A stretch of 64,000 bases of DNA from Shewanella litoralis (GTDB lineage: Bacteria > Pseudomonadota > Gammaproteobacteria > Enterobacterales > Shewanellaceae): NCBI RefSeq assembly GCF_009828585.1, contig NZ_WSRZ01000008.1, positions 97,511 to 161,510 on the forward strand. Reading direction: 5' to 3'. The translations under genes were made by a program, and so were the position numbers. A model generated the notes under the pieces. It was not told where the DNA came from. It saw only the letters and a program-made list of their open reading frames with translations, and searched no databases. Shown one piece after another: positions 1 to 7,499 of this stretch; the first letter of the stretch is position 1, and each line of letters opens with the position of its first letter.

Positions 1-183
1 AAGTGTTCGTTATCACAGCCATTAAATTTGGCCCAAGTGTATTGGGTATATTGATTATAGCGAATGAAACCCTATATTTATCTAACATTTAATCTAATGT
101 GGACTGATCAGACGACAATACAGGCAGCAGGTTTTGATTTCTTCGGTTAAAATAGTGATAACGCTAATTACAGAGCAACAATA

Positions 184-555
184 ATGGAATACCAATTTCG
201 TCGTAACCGCCTAGAAGGAACGGTTTTTGCTGAATTTAGTATGGATCATGAAGTATTAGGCCGCTGGTTTGCTGAAGAACTAGGGGATGACAATAGCCGT
301 GCTAATCATATTTTGACTCAAATTATTTTAATTAAAACAGGTAGTAAAAATCAGTGGCGTCATGTTGGTGCAGACTTGACTATCGATATTGACACAGAGC
401 AGGTAAGAGTCTTTGCTAATGTTATCGATTTTGAAGAAGAGCACGACTTAGATGAGGCCATGAATTTGTATGATGCAGAATCTGAGTCGTATTGCGGTTT
501 AGAAGACTTTGAATCTGTATTGCAAAGCTGGCTTGCATTTATCAATCAGAAATAA
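184..555 (+). CDS. yacL: YacL (UPF0231) family protein
   Basis: A 123-residue soluble acidic protein of unknown biochemical function. It matches the E. coli YacL/UPF0231 family: the early segment SMDHEVLGRWF corresponds to SMGHEVVGHWF of E. coli, and the C-terminal part (MNLYDAES, CGLEDFESVL, ending INQK) follows MNYYDEES and CGVEDFLQVV. Length agrees with the family (about 120 residues). There is no signal peptide or membrane segment. In enterobacteria yacL lies next to acnB; whether acnB lies upstream here cannot be seen because the window starts only 183 bases before. It is convergent with narP, with a hairpin between them. Confidence 0.85.
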   Translation: MEYQFRRNRLEGTVFAEFSMDHEVLGRWFAEELGDDNSRANHILTQIILIKTGSKNQWRHVGADLTIDIDTEQVRVFANVIDFEEEHDLDEAMNLYDAESESYCGLEDFESVLQSWLAFINQK

Positions 556-561
556 TACTTA

Positions 562-583
562 CCCCACACTCATTGGTGTGGGG
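562..583. terminator. Hairpin between convergent yacL and narP
   Basis: CCCCACAC and GTGTGGGG form a perfect 8-bp stem around a 6-base loop. It follows the yacL stop codon and sits beyond the end of narP. There is no clear U tract, so it may be a Rho-assisted terminator or mRNA-end stabilising hairpin. Confidence 0.5.
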
Positions 584-615
584 CATCCACTCACGCTAAA
601 TTTATCTCGTAAGCG

Positions 616-1245
616 TTATTGGTTTAAATAACGTACCGCCATTTCAGTGCGTGATTTGGCATTGGCTTTACGCAGCAGATTTTTTACATGCACTTTAACA
701 GTGCCTTCACTGATGTGCAGGTCTTCTGAAATCATGCGGTTACTTTTGCCTTCAGCCAGCTCCTGTAATATTTGTAACTCACGAGGCGTAAGGTTTTCAA
801 TCCAGGTGTTGTCATCAGTAGCATTTTTAAGCTCGTAAAGATAAGCCTCAACTTCATCACTAATGACTCTATGGCCTAACATGGCTTTTTTGAGTTGCTC
901 AAGTAATAAATCTGGCTCAGTGTCTTTCAGCAAATAGCCATCAGCACCTGCGCGAAGCAGTCTAATAACATCTTGTTTGGCGTCTGAAACGGTTAAAATA
1001 ACAATTCTCGCGGTAACCCCTTCCTGGCGCATGGCATTAAGCGTGTCGAGGCCAGACATGCCTTTCATATTTAAGTCGAGCAAGATGATATCGGGTTCAT
1101 TCTCTGCAACGGCAGTGAGTGCTTCTAAGCCAGTGCCCGTTTCGCCAAAAAGTAAAAAATCGCTGTCAGAGGTGATCAGTTGACAAATGCCACGGCGAAG
1201 TAAGGGATGATCATCGACAACAAGTACGGAATACGGCTTACCCAT
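616..1245 (-). CDS. narP: Nitrate/nitrite response regulator NarP
   Basis: A 209-residue NarL/FixJ-family response regulator. The receiver domain (about residues 6-120) has the acidic pair D11-D12, the phospho-acceptor D57 in LLDLNMKG, the switch Thr in ILTVSDA and the conserved Lys in LLKD. The C-terminal LuxR-type HTH runs from LTPRELQIL (about 148) to the end, with the SNRMISEDLHISEGTVKVH recognition region. The gene overlaps the end of the upstream sensor kinase by 8 bases, so the two are translationally coupled. Divergently placed nrfA and a NarP-like 7-2-7 site in its control region fit a NarQ-NarP system controlling nitrite ammonification, as known in Shewanella. NarP rather than NarL is favoured by this context; sequence alone does not fully separate them. 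Confidence 0.9.
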   Translation of the reverse strand: MGKPYSVLVVDDHPLLRRGICQLITSDSDFLLFGETGTGLEALTAVAENEPDIILLDLNMKGMSGLDTLNAMRQEGVTARIVILTVSDAKQDVIRLLRAGADGYLLKDTEPDLLLEQLKKAMLGHRVISDEVEAYLYELKNATDDNTWIENLTPRELQILQELAEGKSNRMISEDLHISEGTVKVHVKNLLRKANAKSRTEMAVRYLNQ

Positions 1246-2956
1246 TTAAAGGCTCCTGTTGAGGTGGAAAACTGAGCGTAACGGTAGTGCCGCCATGCTG
1301 ATTACTGCTGAACGACACAACACCATCTAATTTATTGGCCCGTTCATGCATGATACCAATACCAAAATGTTGATCGCGTTCTTGTAAATGTGAAACACCA
1401 ATACCGTCATCACATATCGCTATGGTTATCATATTATTTGTTGTTAACTGACAATCTATCATTATATGAGATGGGCTGGCGTGTTTTATTGCATTTAGTG
1501 TTGCTTCACGAATTAATTGTAAAATATGAATATGTTGTTTGGCTTCCAGTAAATGAGCTGACAATTTGTAATTAAGCTTGATGTCAACGTTACTTTGTTG
1601 ACGTAATTGGTCAAGCATGACCTCAATTGCCTGGCTTAAATTGGGCTCTTTTATTGTTAATCTAAAGGTGGATAACAACTCACGTAATTGTACATACGCT
1701 GTGCTGACTCCTTCATTGATCTCTATCAACTGTCCTTCGACTTCAGGGCTGCGACAACTTTGATCTAAGCTTTTTCTGAGCAAACTTACCTGAATTTTTA
1801 AAAACGACAGTAATTGACCAATAGAGTCATGTAACTCTCTGGCGATGACGGCACGCTCCTCCATTAATGCCAGTTGCTGGCGTTGCTCTGTTGCATTATG
1901 GATGGTGATTGAACGTGACAGCATCATGGCAAAGTTTTCAAATAACTGACGGTTTAATGGTTGGTTTGATATGACCTCTAAATACCCCAGTTGAGTGACT
2001 TCAATGGTTAATGGAAACTGTACTGAGTTGACGGTATTTGGGGTAGCAGGCCAACCACCTTCAGCATTGATAACGTCTTTGGAGTCATCTTCATGCTTAA
2101 TCACTAACCTGAGAAAATCCAGGTTTTCATAGTATTTAAGCTGGTTAATTGCAGATTGTAATGCTTTATAGTCGAGTTTATCTGCATGGAGCATAACCAG
2201 ATTATCATAGAGAAAACTCAGTTCGTTATTGGCTCTGGTCAACGCAGTGGTTTTTTCGTTAACTTGACCTTCTAAATCTTCATATAGATCGGCTAACTCG
2301 GCAGCAGTTTTTTGTAGAGCATTACCCAGCGCGGTGAGCTCTATATAATCCGTTTTAGGCATTTTAACTTTAAAGTTACCTTTAGATATTGTGGCTGCAC
2401 TGTCCATTAATAACTGCAATGGTTTAACCACTCGTTTACGCGTAAATATTACCGAAATAAATGCAATCACGAGCAAGATGACCAAGCCAATAATCTGGCC
2501 AATAACCAATAGTTTTAGCTTAAATGCGGCAAACAATTCCATCTTTAATACGAGTGTATCAATGGTATCGACAAAGTCTTTTAATGCCGCCGAATACAGG
2601 CGTGCATTGCCTTCTTCAATGTAGCTTTTCATCACCTGCCATTTGTCGATAACCAACAAATATTGGTCACTCAGTTCTTGCGGGCTGTACCAGGCGAGTG
2701 TTCTTTTTAATGCATCAGAGTTAAGGGTGTTTTCAAACTCGACAATTTTTTCATCGGTGTTAATGCTGCCGGCATTGGTAAACAGCAATAAACGGTAACT
2801 TTGCATACGCATTGAACCAGAAGCATTAATCCCCTTAGCGTCGCCGAGACTAAACGTTAAGTTAACAATAGAAAACACCGCCAGGCTTGATGACAGTATA
2901 ATCAGTAATAACATTAAGCCTAAAATGGTGGAGGTAAGACTGCCTCGAGTAAACAT
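1238..2956 (-). CDS. narQ: Nitrate/nitrite sensor histidine kinase NarQ
   Basis: A 572-residue inner-membrane sensor kinase. TM1 is at about 8-33. It is followed by the periplasmic P-box (about 39-55, DAKGINASGSMRMQSYRL); its Arg is residue 50, the number known for the nitrate-contacting Arg of E. coli NarQ. TM2 is at about 147-168, then a HAMP linker, a cysteine-poor central GAF-like region, the HisKA_3 phospho-acceptor segment ARELHDSIGQ and a HATPase_c domain with REATLNAIKHA and DDGIGV near the end. It lacks the central cysteine cluster of some NarX/NarQ proteins, so I infer sensing through the periplasmic site only. It is the first gene of the narQP operon and is divergent from nrfA across a 275-bp shared control region. 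Confidence 0.92.
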   Translation of the reverse strand: MFTRGSLTSTILGLMLLLIILSSSLAVFSIVNLTFSLGDAKGINASGSMRMQSYRLLLFTNAGSINTDEKIVEFENTLNSDALKRTLAWYSPQELSDQYLLVIDKWQVMKSYIEEGNARLYSAALKDFVDTIDTLVLKMELFAAFKLKLLVIGQIIGLVILLVIAFISVIFTRKRVVKPLQLLMDSAATISKGNFKVKMPKTDYIELTALGNALQKTAAELADLYEDLEGQVNEKTTALTRANNELSFLYDNLVMLHADKLDYKALQSAINQLKYYENLDFLRLVIKHEDDSKDVINAEGGWPATPNTVNSVQFPLTIEVTQLGYLEVISNQPLNRQLFENFAMMLSRSITIHNATEQRQQLALMEERAVIARELHDSIGQLLSFLKIQVSLLRKSLDQSCRSPEVEGQLIEINEGVSTAYVQLRELLSTFRLTIKEPNLSQAIEVMLDQLRQQSNVDIKLNYKLSAHLLEAKQHIHILQLIREATLNAIKHASPSHIMIDCQLTTNNMITIAICDDGIGVSHLQERDQHFGIGIMHERANKLDGVVSFSSNQHGGTTVTLSFPPQQEPLNG

Positions 2957-3102
2957 AAAACCCTACTTTGCATGTCGAAAAATGAAATCTGGATCAGACA
3001 AAAGTATGGTTTTACCCCCTGTCTAATAGTGTGTTCTACATTAGGTGTATCTGCATTACATTAACGAGTTTACAGAACTGTGAGATACATCCTGTTTACA
3101 TG

Positions 3103-3116
3103 TTGATCTGGCGCAA
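3103..3116. promoter_or_regulatory. Possible FNR/CRP-family site upstream of nrfA
   Basis: TTGATCTGGCGCAA keeps one perfect FNR half-site (TTGAT) while the second half (CGCAA) matches ATCAA at three of five positions. It lies in the narQ-nrfA divergent region, where a redox or catabolite activator is expected. In Shewanella, CRP rather than FNR is known to dominate anaerobic control, so the identity of the factor is uncertain. Confidence 0.3.
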
Positions 3117-3129
3117 ACTTTCTTCGCTA

Positions 3130-3145
3130 TACCCCATTGGAGGTA
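3130..3145. promoter_or_regulatory. Probable NarP 7-2-7 binding site for nrfA/narQP
   Basis: TACCCCATTGGAGGTA is an inverted pair of NarL/NarP heptamers (consensus TACYYMT) separated by two bases, the spacing that NarP requires. Each half matches at six of seven positions, the mismatch being the innermost base. It lies about 95 bp upstream of the nrfA start codon and beside the genes for the sensor and regulator. Confidence 0.6.
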
Positions 3146-3207
3146 TGTCTAAATTCGAGCTTAGTAGCTACTTTTGATTGTGGAGATGTCGTGATTATTA
3201 ACATAAA

Positions 3208-3213
3208 TATAAT
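3208..3213 (+). promoter_or_regulatory. Possible nrfA -10 element
   Basis: A perfect TATAAT lies 19 bases before the nrfA start codon. No -35 hexamer is seen at 16-18 bp, as expected for an activator-dependent promoter, and a lone TTGAT half-site at 3174-3178 would lie near -40. The implied 5' leader is very short (about 12 bases), which lowers confidence. Confidence 0.35.
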
Positions 3214-3231
3214 GTAACACGGAGATAAAGG

Positions 3232-4632
3232 GTGATGAAGATGAACGCAAAATCAATTGCACTCAGTGCGGTTATTGCGGCCAGTTTTATGGCAGCAGGC
3301 GCAATGGCGAGTGACAAAACCGAGCCTCGTAATGAGGTTTATAAAGATAAATTTTCAAATCAATACAATAGCTGGCATTCAACTGAAGAAAGCAAAGAAG
3401 TGGTTGATATGTTAGAGCAAGTGCCTAGCCTAGTTGTATTATGGGCAGGTTATGGCTTTGCAAAAGATTATAATGCACCTCGTGGCCATATGTACGCTGT
3501 GACGGATGTGACTAACACATTACGTACTGGCGCACCGAAAAATGCGGAAGATGGCCCAATGCCAATGGCCTGTTGGAGCTGTAAAAGCCCTGATGTACCT
3601 CGCGTGATTGAAGAGCAAGGTGAAGACGGTTACTTTAGCGGTAAATGGGCTAAAGGCGGCCCAGAAATTGTGAATGCACTTGGCTGTGGCGATTGTCATG
3701 AAAAAGGCTCACCAAAATTACGTATGTCACGTCCGTTTGCAGAGCGCGCAATGACAACATTGAATACGCCATTTGATAAAGCTTCTCGTAAAGACAAGCA
3801 GTCAATGGTGTGTGCCCAGTGTCACGTAGAGTACTACTTTGAGAAAACAGCAGAACGTCCAGGTTTTGTTAAATTCCCTTGGGATATGGGCACCACTGTT
3901 GAACAAATGGAAGTGTACTATGACAGCATGGAGTTCTCTGATTGGACTCATGCCGTGTCTAAAACGCCAATGTTAAAAGCGCAACACCCAGGATATGAAA
4001 CTTGGCAGTTAGGTGTTCACGGTCAAAATAATGTCAGTTGTGTTGATTGTCATATGCCTAAAGTGACTAACGACAAAGGCCGTAAATATACCGACCATAA
4101 AGTGGGTAACCCGTTCGATCGCTTTGAAGAAACCTGTGCAACGTGTCATAGCCAAAGTAAAGAGTTTTTGGTTGACTTAACGCATAAGCGTAAAGCGAAA
4201 GTACAAGAGTTAAAAGAACGTGCTGAAGCGCAATTAGTGAAAGCTCACTTTGAAGCGAAAGCTGCTTGGGATGCCGGTGCAACTGAAGCTGAAATGAAGC
4301 CAATCTTAATGGATATTCGTCATTCACAATGGCGTTGGGATTATGCGACTGCATCACATGGCGCATCAGCTCACGCTCCAGATGAAGCATTACGCATCAT
4401 TGGTACTGCGGTAGATAAAGCTGCTGATGCCCGTGTTAAATTGGCTCAGCTATTGGGTGCTAAAGGTGTTAAACAGCCTATTGCTTATCCAGATACTTCT
4501 ACTAAAGCCAAAGCGCAGGCTGCATTAGGCATGGACATGAAAACCATGAATGCTGAAAAAGCTGAATTCAAGAAAACACTTGTGCCTAAGTGGAAAGAAG
4601 AAGCTAAAAAACGCGAAGCGACTTATAAGTAA
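3232..4632 (+). CDS. nrfA: Ammonia-forming cytochrome c nitrite reductase NrfA
   Basis: A 466-residue periplasmic pentahaem cytochrome c552 that reduces nitrite to ammonium with six electrons. A Sec signal peptide ends at about MAAGAMA (residue 26). Five haem sites are visible: the catalytic haem with lysine ligation CWSCK (114-118), then CGDCH (152), CAQCH (194), CVDCH (270) and CATCH (302). Length fits the family. The start is the first ATG of ATGATGAAGATG, 10 bases after GGAG. No nrfBCD or nrfH gene follows; a terminator comes directly after, so nrfA is monocistronic. In Shewanella the electrons are known to come from the quinol dehydrogenase CymA, which explains the missing partner. Expression is probably controlled by the divergent NarQP. 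Confidence 0.97.
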   Translation: MMKMNAKSIALSAVIAASFMAAGAMASDKTEPRNEVYKDKFSNQYNSWHSTEESKEVVDMLEQVPSLVVLWAGYGFAKDYNAPRGHMYAVTDVTNTLRTGAPKNAEDGPMPMACWSCKSPDVPRVIEEQGEDGYFSGKWAKGGPEIVNALGCGDCHEKGSPKLRMSRPFAERAMTTLNTPFDKASRKDKQSMVCAQCHVEYYFEKTAERPGFVKFPWDMGTTVEQMEVYYDSMEFSDWTHAVSKTPMLKAQHPGYETWQLGVHGQNNVSCVDCHMPKVTNDKGRKYTDHKVGNPFDRFEETCATCHSQSKEFLVDLTHKRKAKVQELKERAEAQLVKAHFEAKAAWDAGATEAEMKPILMDIRHSQWRWDYATASHGASAHAPDEALRIIGTAVDKAADARVKLAQLLGAKGVKQPIAYPDTSTKAKAQAALGMDMKTMNAEKAEFKKTLVPKWKEEAKKREATYK

Positions 4633-4686
4633 CCTGTAATGACAACGACATCGCGGCTAATACCGTTATGTCGTGAATGAACAGAC

Positions 4687-4714
4687 AAAACCGCTCTTTT
4701 TAGGGCGGTTTTTT
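4687..4714 (+). terminator. Rho-independent terminator of nrfA
   Basis: ACCGC and GCGGT pair in an A-tract/T-tract context, followed by TTTTTT, 55 bases after the nrfA stop codon. Confidence 0.85.
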
Positions 4715-4938
4715 ATTGCTGCGATTTGAAATGCCCCATCTCTGTAATTATTTATATCCCCCCACGACTCATTTCTCCTACCACTCATTTTTACAATCTC
4801 TCACTTTAGTGGCATGCCTTACGAGTGTGGTCATTGTAAACCACTCTCAACCCCCTAACTCACGGTATCTCTGCCATGTCACATGTAAATTTATCGATAA
4901 TGTCGTTGCACCAAAATAAAGCGGTATTGTTTTTTCTA

Positions 4939-4955
4939 TGCACACCATTGGTGCT
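4939..4955. promoter_or_regulatory. NtrC enhancer box upstream of glnK
   Basis: TGCACACCATTGGTGCT has the 5-7-5 dyad of the NtrC consensus (TGCAC-N7-GTGCA), with nine of ten arm bases matching. It is centred about 80 bp upstream of the -24 element of the candidate sigma-54 promoter, a normal enhancer distance. Confidence 0.7.
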
Positions 4956-5018
4956 TTTATGTGCATAGGTAATCAATGATTTTGATAAAAACCGTTTTAA
5001 AACAATTACTTAGAAAAG

Positions 5019-5034
5019 TGGCCTGATGATTGAA
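5019..5034 (+). promoter_or_regulatory. Candidate sigma-54 promoter of glnK-amtB
   Basis: TGGCCTGATGATTGAA aligns with TGGCACG-N4-TTGCW: the -24 TGG, the following C and the G are kept, as is TTG of the -12 element, but the -12 GC is GA. Spacing is correct. Predicted transcription start is near 5045, about 45 bases before glnK. Nitrogen-limitation control via NtrC is inferred. Confidence 0.55.
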
Positions 5035-5090
5035 TTACTCAATACAACAAATCAATAACAACTACATTTTTCACACTTTTGGAGGTCGAG

Positions 5091-5429
5091 ATGAAACTCG
5101 TCAGCGCTATCATCAAGCCATTTAAATTGGATGATGTCCGTGAAGCCATTGCAGGCATGGGCATTGAAGGTATGACTGTTACTGAAGTTAAAGGCTTTGG
5201 TCGTCAAAAAGGGCACACGGAGCTTTATCGTGGTGCAGAGTATCAAGTGGATTTTTTACCCAAAGTAAAACTAGAAATTGCCACTAAAGCTGAAAATTTA
5301 GAGATGTTAATTGAAGCAATCACTACCGCGGCACATACCGGTAAAATTGGTGATGGCAAAATTTTTGTGACTGAATTAGAACAAGCGATCCGTATCCGTA
5401 CGGGTGAACTTGATAACGAAGCATTATAG
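5091..5429 (+). CDS. glnK: Nitrogen regulatory protein P-II (GlnK)
   Basis: A 112-residue PII signal protein. It starts MKLVSAIIKPFKLDDVREAI, and the T-loop GHTELYRGAEYQVDF carries the uridylylated Tyr51. The body ends in the family pattern GKIFVTELEQAIRIRTGE. The ATG at 5091 is chosen because GGAGG at 5081-5085 is correctly spaced and family members begin MKL. It is called GlnK rather than GlnB because it is 9 bases upstream of amtB, the near-universal glnK-amtB arrangement: GlnK binds and shuts AmtB when nitrogen is plentiful. An NtrC box and a sigma-54-like promoter lie upstream. Confidence 0.93.
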   Translation: MKLVSAIIKPFKLDDVREAIAGMGIEGMTVTEVKGFGRQKGHTELYRGAEYQVDFLPKVKLEIATKAENLEMLIEAITTAAHTGKIGDGKIFVTELEQAIRIRTGELDNEAL

Positions 5430-5438
5430 GGGGCGATT

Positions 5439-6689
5439 ATGGAAGAATTAACAAAATTAGGGCTCACAGTCACAGAGTTACGTTTCGCATTAGATACCTT
5501 CTACTTTTTAATTTCGGGTGCGTTAGTCATGTGGATGGCGGCAGGTTTTGCCATGTTAGAAGCTGGCCTTGTCCGCTCTAAAAACACCACAGAAATTTTA
5601 ACTAAAAACGTGTGTTTATATTCTATTGCCTGCGCAATGTTCTTACTTGTTGGTTATAACATTATGTACGTCGACAATACTGAGGGTGGTATTTTGCCAT
5701 CGTTTGGTTCGTTGATTGGCTCACAAGCAAGCGATGCAGATCATGCTTTAGAGTCTGACTTCTTCTTCCAGGTTGTGTTTGTTGCAACAGCGATGTCTAT
5801 CGTATCTGGTGCAGTAGCAGAACGTATGAAACTGTGGGCATTCTTAGCTTTCTCTGTGGTAATGACCGCGGTTATTTACCCTGTTGAAGGTTACTGGACA
5901 TGGGGCGGCGGATTTTTATCAGAAGCCGGTTTCTTTGACTTTGCTGGTAGCGGTATTGTGCACATGGCTGGTGCAGCGGCTGCGATTTCGGGAGTATTAC
6001 TACTCGGTGCGCGTAAAGGTAAGTATGGTGCCAACGGTCAAGTTAATCCGATCCCAGGTTCAAATTTACCGATGGCTACGCTAGGGATGTTCATCTTATG
6101 GATGGGGTGGTTTGGCTTTAACGGTGGTTCACAGTTATTAGTGTCTGACGCTGAAAATGCAACAGCAGTGGCTAAAATCTTTGTAAACACAAACTCTGCA
6201 GCGGCCTTTGGTGCTATTTCTGCTCTGTTGGTTTGTAAGGTTATTTGGGGTAAAGCTGACTTAACCATGATTTTAAACGGTGCATTAGCAGGTTTAGTTG
6301 CTATTACAGCAGACCCATTATCACCATCATTCTTAATGGCAGCTGTGATTGGTTTAGTCGCCGGTGCTGTGGTTATCTTCTCTATTATTGCATTAGACCG
6401 TGTTAAAATTGATGATCCAGTCGGTGCGATTTCTGTCCACGGCGTAGCTGGTTTCTTAGGCTTAATGTTAGTGCCTTTATCAAATGCCGACGCAAGCTTT
6501 GGTAGCCAGTTATATGGTGCAGCAGTTATCTTTATTTGGGTATTTACTGCATCGCTACTCGTATGGTTTGTGTTGAAAATGACCATGGGTATCCGTGTAA
6601 CAGAGGAAGAAGAATACAACGGCATGGACGTGTCTGACTGTGGTGTTGATGCATACCCTGAGTTTGTGAGTGTTAAATCAGCAAGCTAA
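5439..6689 (+). CDS. amtB: Ammonium transporter AmtB
   Basis: A 416-residue Amt/MEP/Rh channel with about 11 membrane helices. Visible landmarks are the N-terminal ALVMWMAAGFAMLEAGLVR, and the pore twin histidines in GSGIVHMAGAAAA and SVHGVAGFLG. It starts with an N-out helix without an obvious cleaved signal peptide (E. coli AmtB has one). It moves ammonium/ammonia across the inner membrane and is blocked by deuridylylated GlnK. It is translated 9 bases after glnK and ends at a strong terminator, so the two form a bicistronic operon. Confidence 0.95.
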   Translation: MEELTKLGLTVTELRFALDTFYFLISGALVMWMAAGFAMLEAGLVRSKNTTEILTKNVCLYSIACAMFLLVGYNIMYVDNTEGGILPSFGSLIGSQASDADHALESDFFFQVVFVATAMSIVSGAVAERMKLWAFLAFSVVMTAVIYPVEGYWTWGGGFLSEAGFFDFAGSGIVHMAGAAAAISGVLLLGARKGKYGANGQVNPIPGSNLPMATLGMFILWMGWFGFNGGSQLLVSDAENATAVAKIFVNTNSAAAFGAISALLVCKVIWGKADLTMILNGALAGLVAITADPLSPSFLMAAVIGLVAGAVVIFSIIALDRVKIDDPVGAISVHGVAGFLGLMLVPLSNADASFGSQLYGAAVIFIWVFTASLLVWFVLKMTMGIRVTEEEEYNGMDVSDCGVDAYPEFVSVKSAS

Positions 6690-6710
6690 TTTTATTCGTC
6701 AATCACGTAT

Positions 6711-6741
6711 AAAAAACAGAACCTTCGGGTTCTGTTTTTTT
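6711..6741 (+). terminator. Terminator of glnK-amtB
   Basis: AACAGAACC-TTCG-GGTTCTGTT with a UUCG tetraloop and a long T run, 21 bases after the amtB stop. Confidence 0.92.
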
Positions 6742-6777
6742 ATATTTGTAGTAAGTTGGTGACATACGATGTAAATA

Positions 6778-7042
6778 ATACCATTGCGCATTAATAAGTG
6801 ACCACTCAGAATGCGTCCAGCGGTTTTTGATTAAGGCGTCGCTATGCAGTCATGGTTGTTCCCTTTCAAATAGCGAGAACGTAAAGCAAAAGCCGCTGGG
6901 GCATTCCTTTGTGGTGAGTTTTAAAAGGGCTTACACTGCGTTGCATGACTTCGAAAGAGAATAACTATTCATTCAGTCATTCGCCTTGTTTAAGCCCTTT
7001 TAAATTCTCGCTGAGAGATCATTTACTAACGCGCAATGGTAT
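6778..7042. repeat. 265-bp inverted-repeat element, copy 1
   Basis: The left arm ATACCATTGCGCATTAATAA and the complement of the right arm (ATACCATTGCGCGTTAGTAA) match at 18 of the first 20 positions; pairing continues to CTCAG. Inside are two copies of the core on opposite strands: AAGGGAACAACCATGACTGC on the minus strand near 6852-6876 and AGAGAATAACTATTCATTCA on the plus strand near 6955. There is no coding capacity of its own. The minus strand of this copy is homologous along most of its length to the plus strand of copy 2 at 11646-11906. It ends 10 bases before the start codon of the next gene. Confidence 0.85.
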
Positions 7043-7052
7043 AAAGAGGCAT

Positions 7053-7394
7053 ATGGCAATGGTGAATCAATTTAAGTTGGCTTGCGTACTATCGATGCTG
7101 ATGTTGAGTTTGGCTGTGAATGCCGGCACTGTTGTGGTGCGCAAGTCATCTGAACCTTTTAATGCTTTTGCGGTGCGTGATGAGGTGTTATTGCAACATG
7201 AATGGCAAGAGTTAATTAAACAACAACAGCAGCTAAATATTTTGCAATCACTGCCTTTAAACTGCATTTCTGTTGCGGTGACTTATCTTTATTTTCAATG
7301 TGGCCAACAACATTACCGACCGTATCAATATCAAAACCAGCAATTATTCATTGAAATTGACCCTTATCAACGCAATCCATCGTTGCCCAAATAG
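7053..7394 (+). CDS. Small exported protein of unknown function
   Basis: A 113-residue protein with a Sec-type signal peptide (LACVLSMLMLSLAVNAG, cut after about residue 24) and a mature part rich in Gln and Tyr with two cysteines (about 74 and 86), which may form a disulfide. I do not recognise the family. The start at 7053 is chosen because AAGAGG lies 4 bases upstream and the signal peptide begins there; an in-frame upstream extension would run through the inverted-repeat element and is very unlikely to be real. The gene stands alone, followed by a hairpin at 7399-7419. Confidence 0.65.
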   Translation: MAMVNQFKLACVLSMLMLSLAVNAGTVVVRKSSEPFNAFAVRDEVLLQHEWQELIKQQQQLNILQSLPLNCISVAVTYLYFQCGQQHYRPYQYQNQQLFIEIDPYQRNPSLPK

Positions 7395-7398
7395 ACAT

Positions 7399-7419
7399 CA
7401 TAGCCCGTAATGGGCTATG
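7399..7419 (+). terminator. Hairpin after the small exported protein gene
   Basis: CATAGCCC and GGGCTATG pair over a 5-base loop immediately after the stop codon. No T tract follows, so terminator function is tentative. Confidence 0.5.
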
Positions 7420-7499
7420 AAATACGTGTTGATTAGTGGCTGAAAGTCGGGCCATTGACTACGCTTTTAGATAGCTTATTACTATCTGAGGGCTGAATT

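Noticed and set aside
4716-4919. 67-codon frame after nrfA
   Set aside because: Starts inside the nrfA terminator region, no ribosome site, odd composition and no recognisable protein.
6945-7052. N-terminal extension of the small exported protein
   Set aside because: Runs through the right arm of the inverted-repeat element; the signal peptide and ribosome site begin at 7053.
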